DNA of 64,000 bases from positions 3,578,001 through 3,642,000 of the forward strand of contig NZ_CP044125.1 of the NCBI RefSeq assembly GCF_016864575.1, written 5' to 3'. Both the position numbers and the translations under genes were made by a program. The first letter of the stretch is position 1. Each line of letters starts with the position of its first letter. This DNA comes from Rhizobium sp. BG4 (GTDB lineage Bacteria > Pseudomonadota > Alphaproteobacteria > Rhizobiales > Rhizobiaceae). Below the pieces are notes generated by a model, which worked only from the letters and a program-made list of their open reading frames with translations, searched no databases and was not told where the DNA came from. This document shows positions 42,352 to 51,301 of the stretch, in pieces.

Positions 42352-43020
42352 ATGGGTTTTCCATCAGTGATGCGTAGCGCCGGTATCGCGATCATCGTTT
42401 CCGTCGCGGGTATCTCGGCGGCGCATGCAGCGACCATTGTCGACGAGTGGAAGAAGATCAAGGCGCCGGCGGCACCCAAGCTCGGCGAGGTGACTGTCGA
42501 TCCCGCGACCACGGCGCTGCTACTCCTTGATTTCAATGGGGCGCAAAATCCGGAAAAGGGGCCGTGCAACACCAAGGTCAAGCCGCGCTGCATCGCCGAG
42601 CTGCCGCATGTGGCGAAGCTGATGAAGGAGGCACGCGATAGCGGTGCGCCCGTGGTCTACAGCATCACCTCCAATGCGGCGCCGGAAGATATCGCGACGA
42701 TGCTGGCGCCGAAGGATGGCGATCCGATCGTGAAGTCGGGCGCCAACAAGTTCATCAATACCGACTTGGAAAAGATCCTCGCCGACCGGCATATCAAGAC
42801 GGTGATCGTCACCGGCACGGCGTCCGAAGGTGCGGTGCTGAACACGGCTGCCTATGCGGCGCTGAAGGGCATGGATGTGGTGCTGCCCGTCGATGGCATG
42901 TCGTCCACCGATCCCTATGCCGAGCAGTATGTCACCTGGCATTTCGCCAATGCGCCCGGCGTTTCCGCCAAGACCAAGCTGACGAAGATCGATGCGATCA
43001 AGTTCGGCAAGGCGGGCTAG
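42352..43020 (+). CDS. Periplasmic isochorismatase-fold protein lacking the catalytic cysteine
   Basis: A 222-residue protein with a signal peptide (MRSAGIAIIVSVAGISAAHA). The cysteine-hydrolase fold is clear: LLLLDFNG with D60, IVKSGANKFINTDL with K128, and VIVTGTASEGAVLNTAAYAA. In hydrolases of this family the last motif reads GCV; here it is G-A161-V, so the nucleophile is absent, as in some true isochorismatases. Two cysteines (72 and 80) could form a disulfide. The export signal is unusual for the family. Reaction unknown. Confidence 0.8.
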   Translation: MGFPSVMRSAGIAIIVSVAGISAAHAATIVDEWKKIKAPAAPKLGEVTVDPATTALLLLDFNGAQNPEKGPCNTKVKPRCIAELPHVAKLMKEARDSGAPVVYSITSNAAPEDIATMLAPKDGDPIVKSGANKFINTDLEKILADRHIKTVIVTGTASEGAVLNTAAYAALKGMDVVLPVDGMSSTDPYAEQYVTWHFANAPGVSAKTKLTKIDAIKFGKAG

Positions 43021-43029
43021 GAAAAGACC

Positions 43030-43896
43030 CTAGACGCCGAGCCAGACGCGGAGCGGATTGGCCGGATCGGCGATCAGCTTGATCGCGAAGGCGATGCAGA
43101 CGACGACGAGCAGCGGCTTGATCAGCTTGGCCCCGGTGCGCATCGCGAGCCGCGAGCCGACCTGCGCGCCGAGGAACTGGCAGACGCCCATCATCAGGCC
43201 GACGGTCCAGAGCGTCGCGCCGAAGGAAGCGAAGACGATCAGCGCGCCGACATTCGAGCCGAGGTTCAGAAGCTTGGTATGCGCCGTCGCCTTCAGCATG
43301 CCGAAGCCGGCAAGCGTGACGAAGGAGAGCATCAGGAAGGATCCGGTGCCCGGGCCGAAGACGCCGTCGTAAAAGCCGATCAGCGGCACGAAGGTCATGC
43401 CGAAGAGATAGGGCGTGATGCGGCGATGGGTGTCGAGGTCGTTCAGGTTCGGCTTGAAGGCGAAGTAGAGCGCGATCGCCACCAGCAGCACCGGCATGAT
43501 GGCGCGCAGCACGTCGCCTGGAACGATCGTCGCCAGCGCCGCGCCGAGCGCGCCACCCATCAGCGCCATCATTGCCATCGGCAGCTGCTCGCGCAGGTTC
43601 ACATGGCCCTTGCGCGAATAGGCGAGTGTTGCGGACGCGGCGCCGAACATCGACTGCACCTTGTTGGTCCCGAGCGTCTGCAGCGGCGGAATGCCGGCGA
43701 TCAGCATGGCGGGAACGGTGATCAGGCCGCCGCCGCCGGCGATGGAATCGACGAAACCGGCACAGAAGGCGGCGAGGCAGAGAAGGGCGAGAAGATGGGG
43801 GCAATATCGGACAAGGAAGGACTCTGAATGCAGGCGTGATGGAAATCGGCGCCATGTTGCATTTCCGGCCCCGGGCTGCAATGGCTGCGGGGACAC
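43030..43896 (-). CDS. TauE/SafE-family sulfite/anion exporter
   Basis: A membrane protein of about 260-290 residues with eight or so helices and both family motifs: GFVDSIAGGGGLITVPAML near the start and FYDGVFGPGTGSFLMLSFVT in the second half. The start is doubtful. GTG 43896 keeps the present frame but gives an odd N-terminus (FLVRYCPHLLALL). Adding one G to the run at 43797-43801 would read SLSDIAPHLLALLCLAAF from an ATG at 43862, a more natural beginning. It is divergent from cobE. Confidence 0.82.
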   Translation of the reverse strand: MSPQPLQPGAGNATWRRFPSRLHSESFLVRYCPHLLALLCLAAFCAGFVDSIAGGGGLITVPAMLIAGIPPLQTLGTNKVQSMFGAASATLAYSRKGHVNLREQLPMAMMALMGGALGAALATIVPGDVLRAIMPVLLVAIALYFAFKPNLNDLDTHRRITPYLFGMTFVPLIGFYDGVFGPGTGSFLMLSFVTLAGFGMLKATAHTKLLNLGSNVGALIVFASFGATLWTVGLMMGVCQFLGAQVGSRLAMRTGAKLIKPLLVVVCIAFAIKLIADPANPLRVWLGV

Positions 43897-43921
43897 AGTT
43901 TTTTCCTTTCGGATTCCATTG

Positions 43922-44341
43922 ATGACCGGCTCCAGCAAAGACAGGGCAAGGCTCTACGTTCTCGGCCTCGGCTGCGAGCGGGGAGCGGATGCTACCGAGG
44001 TTGCGGCGCTGGCACGGCAGGCGCTGGAGGATGCGGCGATCGGTGCGGATGATGTCACAGCCATCGCTTCGATCGACAGCCGTAGGGAGGAACGGGCGAT
44101 CCTCGCTGTGGCCGATGAGCTCGGCGTTGCCGTCTCCTTCTTCACTGCTGTGCGGCTGGAAGAAGAGACGCCGCGAATCACGAATCCCTCGGCCATCGTC
44201 TTTGCCCGTGTCGGCTGCCATGGCGTCGCGGAATCGGCTGCACTTGCTGCGGCGGGGGCGCAAGCGAAGCTCGTGGTGCCCAAGATCAAATCGGCGCATG
44301 CGACGGCCGCTGTCGCGCGCATGTTGTTGCAGAAAGAATAG
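43922..44341 (+). CDS. cobE: CobE / CbiG C-terminal-domain protein
   Basis: A 139-residue protein matching the C-terminal domain of CbiG, known as CobE in the aerobic pathway: YVLGLGCERGADATEVAALA near the start and AAGAQAKLVVPKIKSAHATA near the end. The ATG at 43922 gives the family length. CobE is needed for cobalamin synthesis but its exact step is unclear. Other genes of the ring-contraction set (cobF to cobM) are not in this window. Confidence 0.82.
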   Translation: MTGSSKDRARLYVLGLGCERGADATEVAALARQALEDAAIGADDVTAIASIDSRREERAILAVADELGVAVSFFTAVRLEEETPRITNPSAIVFARVGCHGVAESAALAAAGAQAKLVVPKIKSAHATAAVARMLLQKE

Positions 44342-44413
44342 CGGGCGTTATGGTGGCGGCCACCTCGCGGAGCGCCCCAGGGCATCCGTGACGAGAATGA
44401 GAAGGAATATTTC

Positions 44414-45364
44414 ATGCATAAGGTCATTTATGACACGGACCCGGGCGTCGATGATGCCATGGCGCTCCTCTTCCTGCACCGTCATCCGGAAATCGATCTG
44501 ATCGGCATCACGACGATCTTCGGCAATGCCTCGATCGAGACGACGACGCGCAATGCGCTGTTCCTGAAGCGCGAATGGAACATTGCCGCCCCGGTTGCCA
44601 AGGGCGCCAACGTCACCTTCGATCCGTCGCGCAAGGAAATCGGCTGGCCGACCTTCGTGCATGGCGATGACGGTCTCGGCAATATCGGCGTGCCCGCGAC
44701 CATCGACTTGCCTGTCGATCCGCGCCCGGCGCACCGCTTCATCATCGAAACCGTGCGCGCCAATCCGGGCGAGGTGACGCTGGTTGCCGTCGGCCGCATG
44801 ACCAATCTGGCGCTGGCGCTGAAGGAAGACCCTGAGATCGCCAAGCTGGTGAAGCAGGTCGTCATCATGGGCGGCAATTTCTATGTGCCGGGCAATGTCT
44901 CGCCGGTGGCCGAAGCCAATATCCATGGCGACCCCGAAGCGGCCGATGCGGCGATGACCGCGCCGTGGAAGGTTGCGATCATCGGTCTCGACGTCACCGC
45001 GATCACGACGATGAGCCGCAGCTACCTTAAGGCCGCTGCCGACAAGGGCGATGCGGCAGTGAAGTTGCTGAACGACCTTTCGCAGTTCTATATCGACTTC
45101 TACAAGCACGCCGTCGAAGACGGCATGATGGTCCATGATAGCTGCGCCTGCGTTTATGTCGTGGCGCCAGAGCTGTTCACCACGATAACGGGTGCCGTGC
45201 GCGTCGTCTGCGGCGGCATTGCCGATGGCCAGACGATCGTCAAGCCGGACGGCCGCCGTTTCCCGCCGGGCGATTGGGACAACCTGCCGAGCCAGACCGT
45301 CTGCACCGGCATCAAGTCGGAAGAGGTCATCGATCTCATCCGCGATACGCTTCTCAGGGCTTGA
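44414..45364 (+). CDS. Inosine-uridine preferring nucleoside hydrolase
   Basis: A 316-residue enzyme that splits the N-glycosidic bond of nucleosides. The N-terminal calcium motif DTDPGVDDAMALLF is intact, and VTLVAVGRMTNLALAL, VIMGGNFYVPGNVSPVAEAN and MVHDSCACVYVV are conserved family segments. Length is normal. An AGGAAT-type site precedes the ATG. A terminator follows directly. Confidence 0.9.
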   Translation: MHKVIYDTDPGVDDAMALLFLHRHPEIDLIGITTIFGNASIETTTRNALFLKREWNIAAPVAKGANVTFDPSRKEIGWPTFVHGDDGLGNIGVPATIDLPVDPRPAHRFIIETVRANPGEVTLVAVGRMTNLALALKEDPEIAKLVKQVVIMGGNFYVPGNVSPVAEANIHGDPEAADAAMTAPWKVAIIGLDVTAITTMSRSYLKAAADKGDAAVKLLNDLSQFYIDFYKHAVEDGMMVHDSCACVYVVAPELFTTITGAVRVVCGGIADGQTIVKPDGRRFPPGDWDNLPSQTVCTGIKSEEVIDLIRDTLLRA

Positions 45365-45374
45365 TGTCCTGACA

Positions 45375-45405
45375 GGGCCGGGCGTTTTGCGTCCGGCCCC
45401 GTTTT
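45375..45405 (+). terminator. Terminator of the nucleoside hydrolase gene
   Basis: A ten-bp stem, GGGCCGGGCG (45375-45384) with GCGTCCGGCCC? pairing through 45399 including one G-T pair and a short TTTTG-type loop, is followed by CGTTTTG. Confidence 0.7.
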
Positions 45406-45551
45406 GTCGAGTCCAATCAAATTCATCCGGCCGTCTGCTCAGATTTTGAGTCGGCTTCTTCGTAAATTGAGTCGGCTGTCAGATGGCAATCGACGATTGC
45501 CTCGGCGTCGTTGCCGTTGACCTCGCGGAATGGCGGGCTTAGACCACCTCT

Positions 45552-46391
45552 ATGATCGAGAATGCGTTCGCCCATCTGCCGGCACTGGAGCCGGGAACCG
45601 TCTGGCTCGTCGGTGCAGGGCCGGGCGATCCCGGGCTGTTGACGCTGCTGGCTGCCAAGGGGCTTTCGGAGGCCGATGTCGTCGTTCACGACGCACTGGT
45701 CAACGAGGAATGTCTGAAACTGGCAAGGCCGGATGCCATCCTCGAATATGCCGGAAAGCGCGGCGGCAAGCCGTCGGCCAAGCAGCGCGACATCTCGCTG
45801 CGGCTGGTGGAATTGGCGCGCTCCGGCAAGCGCGTGTTGCGGCTGAAGGGCGGCGATCCCTTCGTCTTCGGCCGCGGCGGTGAGGAGGCGCTGACGCTTG
45901 TCGAGCACAATGTTCCGTTCCGCATCGTGCCCGGCATTACCGCGGGGATCGGCGGGCTCGCCTATGCCGGCATTCCGGTGACGCACCGGGATATCAATCA
46001 CGCGGTGACGTTCCTCACCGGGCATGATTCTTCGGGGATCGTGCCCGATGCAATCAACTGGGATGCGATCGGGCGGGGCTCGCCCGTGATTGTCATGTAT
46101 ATGGCGATGAAGCATATCGCGCAGATCAGTTCGTCGCTGATAGCGGCCGGGCGCAAGGCAGACGAACCCGTCGCCTTCGTCTGCAATGCGGCCACCAGCG
46201 GGCAGCAGGTGCTGGAAACCACGCTTGGCGAAGCCGCTGCTGCGGTCGATGCCTCCGGGCTGGAGCCGCCGGCGATCGTCGTCGTCGGCGAGGTGGTGCG
46301 GCTGCGTTCTTCGCTCGATTGGCTCGGCGCCCTCGGCGGGCGCCGCCTTCAGCCCGATCCCTTCCGGCAGAGCGGAAAGGAGACGGCATGA
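45552..46391 (+). CDS. cobA: Uroporphyrinogen-III C-methyltransferase
   Basis: A 279-residue SAM-dependent methylase that makes precorrin-2. The conserved loops are VWLVGAGPGDPGLLTLLAAK, VVHDALVNEE, LRLKGGDPFVFGRGGEE and VPGITAGIGGLAYAGIPVTH. It stands as a single-domain enzyme, not fused to HemD or CysG. Its stop overlaps the cobB start (ATGA), so cobA-cobB-cobC-cobD form one coupled operon. Confidence 0.95.
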   Translation: MIENAFAHLPALEPGTVWLVGAGPGDPGLLTLLAAKGLSEADVVVHDALVNEECLKLARPDAILEYAGKRGGKPSAKQRDISLRLVELARSGKRVLRLKGGDPFVFGRGGEEALTLVEHNVPFRIVPGITAGIGGLAYAGIPVTHRDINHAVTFLTGHDSSGIVPDAINWDAIGRGSPVIVMYMAMKHIAQISSSLIAAGRKADEPVAFVCNAATSGQQVLETTLGEAAAAVDASGLEPPAIVVVGEVVRLRSSLDWLGALGGRRLQPDPFRQSGKETA

Positions 46392-47695
46392 GCGGCCTCC
46401 TGATCGCGGCACCGTCCTCCGGTTCGGGCAAGACGACGATCACGCTCGGGCTTCTGCGCACGCTGCGCAATCGCGGCGTGGCGGTGGCGCCCGGCAAGGC
46501 GGGGCCGGATTATATCGATCCGGCCTTTCATGCGGCCGCGAGCGGGGCGCCCTGTCTCAACTTCGACCCCTGGGCGATGCGCCGCGAGCTGATTTCGGCC
46601 AATGCGGCGATCCATCGCCAGGGCGACCGCATTCTCGTCATCGAGGCGATGATGGGCCTCTTCGATGGCGCCGCCGACGGGAAGGGTACTGCGGCCGATC
46701 TTGCGGCGATGCTTGGGCTCTCCGTCGTGCTCGTCGTCGATGCCTCGCGCATGTCGCAGTCGGTCGCGCCGCTGGTCAGCGGCTTTGCGAGCTTCCGCGC
46801 CGATGTACGGATCGCCGGCGTGATCCTCAACAAGGTTGGTAGCGAGCGTCACGAGATGATGCTGCGGACCGCGCTCGACGCGATCCGCATGCCTGTCGTC
46901 GCCGTCATCCGCAGCGACAAGACGCTGGCGCTGCCGGAGCGGCATCTCGGCCTCGTTCAGGCCGGGGAGCATGCCAGCCTCGAAGCCTTCATCGATCATG
47001 CTGCCGAGGCAGTCTCGGACGAGTGCAATTTCGAATTCCTGCTGCGGATCGCCCGGCAGGGGCTGAACATTGCCTCGACCGCCAATATCAGGCGTCTGCC
47101 ACCACTGGGCAAGAAGATTGCCGTTGCGCGCGATATCGCCTTCGCCTTCTGCTATGAGCATATGCTGCTCGGCTGGCGCCGCCGCGGGGCGGAGATTTCC
47201 TTCTTTTCGCCGCTCGCCGACGAGGCGCCTGCGGCCGATGCCGATGCGATCTATCTGCCGGGCGGCTATCCCGAGCTGCATGCCGGAGAGATCGCGTCTG
47301 CCGTGAATTTCCGGCGCGGGATGCTGGATGCCGCCAAGAGCGGGACACGGATTTACGGCGAGTGCGGTGGATACATGACGCTGGGCGAGGGGCTTATCGA
47401 CGCTGAAGGTGTCAGGCACGAAATGCTCGGCCTGCTGCCGCTGGTGACGAGCTATGAAAAACGCAGCCGCCATCTCGGCTATCGCCGCGTGCGGCCCGTC
47501 GACGGCGCCTTCTTCGAAGCGCCGATGACCGGGCATGAGTTTCACTATTCGACCGTCGTCTCGGAAGGCGATGCCGACCGGCTGTTTTCGGTGACCGATG
47601 CGCTCGGCACCGATCTCGGTCAGGCCGGGTTGCGGCGCGGGCAGGTGGCCGGGTCCTACATGCATATGATCGATCTCTCCGGGGAAACGGCATGA
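46388..47695 (+). CDS. cobB: Cobyrinic/hydrogenobyrinic acid a,c-diamide synthase
   Basis: A 435-residue glutamine amidotransferase that amidates the a and c side chains. The ATP-binding P-loop is APSSGSGKTTITLGLLR at the N-terminus with PGKAGPDYIDPAFH; the glutaminase nucleophile is in IYGECGGYMTLGEGLI. The start at 46388 overlaps the cobA stop; 23 upstream in-frame codons lie within cobA and are not used. Ends with an ATGA overlap to cobC. Confidence 0.95.
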   Translation: MSGLLIAAPSSGSGKTTITLGLLRTLRNRGVAVAPGKAGPDYIDPAFHAAASGAPCLNFDPWAMRRELISANAAIHRQGDRILVIEAMMGLFDGAADGKGTAADLAAMLGLSVVLVVDASRMSQSVAPLVSGFASFRADVRIAGVILNKVGSERHEMMLRTALDAIRMPVVAVIRSDKTLALPERHLGLVQAGEHASLEAFIDHAAEAVSDECNFEFLLRIARQGLNIASTANIRRLPPLGKKIAVARDIAFAFCYEHMLLGWRRRGAEISFFSPLADEAPAADADAIYLPGGYPELHAGEIASAVNFRRGMLDAAKSGTRIYGECGGYMTLGEGLIDAEGVRHEMLGLLPLVTSYEKRSRHLGYRRVRPVDGAFFEAPMTGHEFHYSTVVSEGDADRLFSVTDALGTDLGQAGLRRGQVAGSYMHMIDLSGETA

Positions 47696-48693
47696 GCGGT
47701 CCGATCGTGCATGGCGGCGGGATCACCGCCGTCGCTGCCGAATTCGGCGGCAGGCCGGAGGACTGGCTCGACCTGTCTACGGGTATCAATCCCTGTCCGG
47801 TGAAGTTGCCCGAAATACCGCAATCCGCATGGCACCGGCTGCCCGACCGGCATTTGCTGAATTCCACCGTCGAAGCGGCGCGCGACTATTATCGCAGCGG
47901 GCCGCTCTCGCCGTTGCCTGTGCCCGGCACGCAGTCGGTCATCCAGTTGCTGCCGCGCCTCGTTGTGCCGGGAAGCCGTGTGGCGGTGGTATCGCCGACC
48001 TACGCTGAATACGAGAAGGCCTTCCGCAGCGCCGGATGCGAGGTGGATACCGTTTCCAGCCTTGATGAGATTGGTGACGGCACGATGCTGGCGGTCGCGG
48101 TCAATCCGAACAATCCGACCGCGAGGCTGCATGATCGCGACGGCCTGATCCGGCTGCATGAGACGCTGAAGGCGAGGGGTGGTTACCTTGTTGTCGATGA
48201 GGCCTTCGGCGACATCGAGCGCGGCGAAAGCCTTGTGCCATCGGCGGCCGAGCTCTCCAACCTGATCATCTTCCGGTCTTTCGGCAAATTCTTCGGCCTT
48301 GCCGGTCTGCGCCTCGGCTTCGTCATCGCTCAAGACAGCCTGCGGGCGAAGTTCGAGGATTGGCTTGGTCCCTGGGCTGTCTCCGGCCCGGCTCTGTCGA
48401 TCGCTACTGCATTGCTGCGGAGCGACCCCGCGCCGATCGCTGCCGGGATTGCCGAGCGGAATGCGGGGCTTGTCGCGGTGCTCGAGGCTGCAGGCTTGGC
48501 GGTCACCGGTAACGCAGCCTTGTTCACGCTTGTCGAAGACAAACGCGCCGGCGATCTCTATAGGCATCTCTGCCGGCATCACATTCTGGTTCGCAGGTTC
48601 GACTACGCGCCGCACTGGCTGCGCTTCGGCCTGGGGCCAGACCGATCTGCGGACCGCAGGCTGGCGGCCGCACTGGAAAGCTTTGACGCATGA
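47692..48693 (+). CDS. cobC: PLP enzyme CobC (threonine-phosphate decarboxylase type)
   Basis: A 333-residue fold-type I aminotransferase-like protein. The Schiff-base lysine lies in IIFRSFGKFFGLAGLRLGF; AVNPNNPTARL and YLVVDEAFGDIE are typical PLP-contact segments. In the pathway it supplies the aminopropanol arm used by CobD. It is coupled by ATGA overlaps to cobB and cobD. Confidence 0.93.
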   Translation: MSGPIVHGGGITAVAAEFGGRPEDWLDLSTGINPCPVKLPEIPQSAWHRLPDRHLLNSTVEAARDYYRSGPLSPLPVPGTQSVIQLLPRLVVPGSRVAVVSPTYAEYEKAFRSAGCEVDTVSSLDEIGDGTMLAVAVNPNNPTARLHDRDGLIRLHETLKARGGYLVVDEAFGDIERGESLVPSAAELSNLIIFRSFGKFFGLAGLRLGFVIAQDSLRAKFEDWLGPWAVSGPALSIATALLRSDPAPIAAGIAERNAGLVAVLEAAGLAVTGNAALFTLVEDKRAGDLYRHLCRHHILVRRFDYAPHWLRFGLGPDRSADRRLAAALESFDA

Positions 48694-49670
48694 CGATCGA
48701 CGAACATCTGCTCGTACTTCTTCTGGCCCTGCTTCTCGACCGGATCGCCGGCGATCCCGAGTGGCTCTGGTCGCGGGTGCCGCATCCGGTCGTGTTGTTC
48801 GGCAAGGCGATTTCCTATTTCGACCGCACCTATAATGGCGAGACGCTGACGCGGCCCGAGCGGCGGCTGAACGGAACGGCGTCGATTGCCGGCCTGCTGT
48901 TCGGCAGCGCGATCGCCGGATTGGTGCTGCACTGGTTCTTCAATCTCTTCGGCGTCATCGGCATCGTTCTGGAAGTGATCTGCGTCGCGGTCTTCCTGGC
49001 GCAGAAGAGCCTTGCCGATCACGTCTCCGATGTTGCGGACGCGCTCCGCTCGGAAGGGATTGCAGGTGGGCGCCGCGCCGTATCGCGCATCGTCGGTCGC
49101 GACCCGGAGACGCTGGACGAGCCGGGTGTCTGCCGTGCGGCGATCGAAAGCCTCGCCGAAAACTTCTCCGACGGCGTCGTTGCGCCGGCGCTCTGGTATG
49201 CCGTTCTCGGCCTGCCGGGCCTCTTCATCTACAAGATGCTGAATACGGCGGACTCGATGATCGGCCACAAATCCGACCGCTATATCGACTTCGGCTGGGC
49301 TTCGGCGCGGCTCGACGATATCGCCAACTGGCCCGCCGCGCGTCTTTCTATCCTGCTGATCGCTGCCGGTGCCTGGCTGCGCCGCGGCGCCCATGCCTGC
49401 AAGGAAGCCGTCCAGGTGGCGATCCGCGATGGCGGGCTGCACCGTTCGCCGAATTCCGGGCGGCCGGAAGCGGCAATGGCAGGCGCGCTCGATGTGCAGC
49501 TCGCCGGCCCGCGCGTCTATTCCGGCATCGTCGTCAGCGAGCCGATGATCAACGGCGCTGGACGCGATACGGCGACCATCCGCGACGTCGAGGATGGCGT
49601 TCTGGTGTTCAACGGCAGCTGCATGATCCTGGCGATCACTGTCTTCCTGGCCTTCCTGTTCTTCCTCTGA
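48690..49670 (+). CDS. cobD: Adenosylcobinamide-phosphate synthase (CbiB/CobD)
   Basis: A 326-residue membrane protein with several helices that attaches aminopropanol (phosphate) to adenosylcobyric acid. Family segments include LLLDRIAGDPEWLWSRVPHP at the start, FSDGVVAPALWYAVLGLPG, and NSGRPEAAMAGALDVQLAGP. Last gene of the coupled cobABCD group. Confidence 0.94.
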   Translation: MTIDEHLLVLLLALLLDRIAGDPEWLWSRVPHPVVLFGKAISYFDRTYNGETLTRPERRLNGTASIAGLLFGSAIAGLVLHWFFNLFGVIGIVLEVICVAVFLAQKSLADHVSDVADALRSEGIAGGRRAVSRIVGRDPETLDEPGVCRAAIESLAENFSDGVVAPALWYAVLGLPGLFIYKMLNTADSMIGHKSDRYIDFGWASARLDDIANWPAARLSILLIAAGAWLRRGAHACKEAVQVAIRDGGLHRSPNSGRPEAAMAGALDVQLAGPRVYSGIVVSEPMINGAGRDTATIRDVEDGVLVFNGSCMILAITVFLAFLFFL

Positions 49671-49819
49671 CGGCGTTACCTGCCGTCTCAAAGTACAGTT
49701 TCTTGCAATGCTGCGTTATCTTTCCGATTACCAAGCGCCTTAAATCAAAATAATCAGTATCTTTATAAGCTTCTTCTCACCGGCCCGGATCGACAACGTC
49801 CTGCCGAAGAGGGGAAGTC

Positions 49820-50248
49820 ATGAAGACGTTTATGGCGGCTGCTGCCGCGTGCCTTTTACTGCAGTTTACTCCTGCAACCGCGAGTGCCGCCAATCTTGTT
49901 GCCAAGGTCAGTCTGGGATCGCAGACGATGACGGTGACGGAGAACGGTTTCGTCAAATATCGCTGGAAAGTATCGACCGCGCGGCGCGGCTATGTGACGC
50001 CCACGGGGTCATGGTCCGCCAAGTGGCTGTCGCTCAATCACCGCTCGCGCAAATACGACAATGCGCCGATGCCCTATGCCGTGTTCTTCAACGGCGGCTA
50101 TGCCGTTCATGCGACATTTGACCTCAAGCGGCTGGGCCGCCCGGCCTCGCATGGCTGCGTGCGGCTGCATCCTGACAATGCGGCGCAGTTCTTCTCCATG
50201 GCAAAGCAGGCGGGGCTTTCAAATACCCGCGTCGTCATCACGCAATAG
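49820..50248 (+). CDS. Small periplasmic L,D-transpeptidase (YkuD)
   Basis: A 142-residue protein: signal peptide (FMAAAAACLLLQFTPATASA) followed by one YkuD domain. The catalytic segment VHATFDLKRLGRPASHGCVRLH has both the histidine and the cysteine of the SHGCVR motif. It could cross-link peptidoglycan or attach lipoproteins. It stands alone after the cobABCD operon with a GAGGGGAA site before the ATG, and is followed by a hairpin. Confidence 0.9.
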   Translation: MKTFMAAAAACLLLQFTPATASAANLVAKVSLGSQTMTVTENGFVKYRWKVSTARRGYVTPTGSWSAKWLSLNHRSRKYDNAPMPYAVFFNGGYAVHATFDLKRLGRPASHGCVRLHPDNAAQFFSMAKQAGLSNTRVVITQ

Positions 50249-50273
50249 CTGTTGCGGCAATCATCTGCTATCG

Positions 50274-50300
50274 AGGCCCGGGAAGGTGTTTCCGGGCCTT
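50274..50300 (+). terminator. Terminator-like hairpin after the YkuD gene
   Basis: AGGCCCGG (50274-50281) pairs with CCGGGCCT (50292-50299) around a ten-base loop. The T tail is only two bases, so termination may be partial. Confidence 0.5.
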
Positions 50301-50424
50301 GCGCGCATTGCTGTTTCGGCAACAGTTGCCATGCAAATTTGAAACGTGCTTGAGCGAAAGCATTGGCTTTTGAAATGGATTTGCCTATGAGGGGGATAAA
50401 TTCGTTGTTCAAAGAGGTAAGCGC

Positions 50425-50703
50425 GTGACCGCTACATTCGATAAAGTTGCCGACATCATTGCAGAAACCAGCGAGATCGACCGCGAGACGATTACGCCGG
50501 AGAGCCATACGATCGACGACCTCGGTATCGACAGCCTCGATTTCCTCGACATCGTCTTCGCGATCGACAAGGAATTCGGCATCAAGATTCCGCTCGAAAA
50601 GTGGACCCAGGAAGTGAACGAAGGCAAGGTTTCCACCGAAGAATACTTCGTGCTGAAGAACCTCTGTGCAAAGATCGACGAGCTGCGCGCCGCCAAGGCT
50701 TGA
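50425..50703 (+). CDS. acpXL: Acyl carrier protein AcpXL
   Basis: A 92-residue specialised acyl carrier protein; the phosphopantetheine serine is S37 in LGIDSLDFLDIVFAID. AcpXL carries the 27-hydroxyoctacosanoate chain while it is built and hands it to LpxXL. The start is GTG at 50425 after a GAGGT site. It is followed by a terminator and then by the elongation genes in their conserved rhizobial order. Confidence 0.95.
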   Translation: MTATFDKVADIIAETSEIDRETITPESHTIDDLGIDSLDFLDIVFAIDKEFGIKIPLEKWTQEVNEGKVSTEEYFVLKNLCAKIDELRAAKA

Positions 50704-50726
50704 AGCAACACCGCCGTCTTTTTTAT

Positions 50727-50766
50727 CCGCCCTGCCTCTGCAAACCGTAGCGGCCGGGCGGTTTTG
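50727..50766 (+). terminator. Terminator after acpXL
   Basis: CCGCCC (50727-50732) pairs with GGGCGG (50756-50761), then TTTT. It would allow acpXL to be made in excess over the downstream enzymes. Confidence 0.6.
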
Positions 50767-50818
50767 TTCCTAACTAGGCGTAACCGGCGCGGCTTTTCGC
50801 GACGGGCCGGAGGATCCG

Positions 50819-51301
50819 ATGCTGCTGGAATATTTCCAGATGATTGACCGCATCGAAGCGGTCGACCTTCAGAAGGGCGTGCTCAAGGCGCGTTCCGTGG
50901 TGCCTGCAAAGAGCCCCGTCTTCGAAGGTCATTTCCCGGGTATGCCGCTCGTTCCGGGCGTGCTTCTCATCGAAACCATGGCGCAGGCTTCGGGCATGCT
51001 GGTTCTGGCCGCGACCGATTTCGCCGCCATGCCGTTCCTGATGTCCGTCGACGGCGCCAAGATGCGCACCTTTGTCGAACCTGAAGCGGTGCTCGACATC
51101 GAGGCGTTCCTGGAACATGACGGCTCGGGTTTTGCCGTCACCAAGGCAAAGATTACCAGCGGCGGCAAAAAGGTCTGCGATGCGCAATTGAAGCTGCGCA
51201 CCATGCCTTTCAGCGAAGTTCCGCTCGGCGATATAGTGAAGAAACGTGCTGGCGAAGTCGGCCTGATGGACGCGATCGCAGCGCAGGGAGTGAAGGAATG
51301 A
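50819..51301 (+). CDS. fabZXL: FabZ-like 3-hydroxyacyl-ACP dehydratase for the VLCFA
   Basis: A 160-residue hot-dog-fold dehydratase. The catalytic histidine is H38 in EGHFPGMPLVPGV and the acid is E52 in LLIETMAQASGML. It works on AcpXL-bound chains during very-long-chain fatty acid synthesis. The end overlaps fabF2XL by ATGA. Confidence 0.92.
   Translation: MLLEYFQMIDRIEAVDLQKGVLKARSVVPAKSPVFEGHFPGMPLVPGVLLIETMAQASGMLVLAATDFAAMPFLMSVDGAKMRTFVEPEAVLDIEAFLEHDGSGFAVTKAKITSGGKKVCDAQLKLRTMPFSEVPLGDIVKKRAGEVGLMDAIAAQGVKE

Noticed and set aside
42998..44299. 433-codon minus-strand frame across the TauE and cobE genes
   Set aside because: It is mostly an alternative frame of the TauE gene, plus the antisense of cobE; Arg-rich with no domain.
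46349..47665. 438-codon frame antisense to cobB
   Set aside because: Opposite a gene with complete P-loop and glutaminase motifs; no ribosome site or domain.
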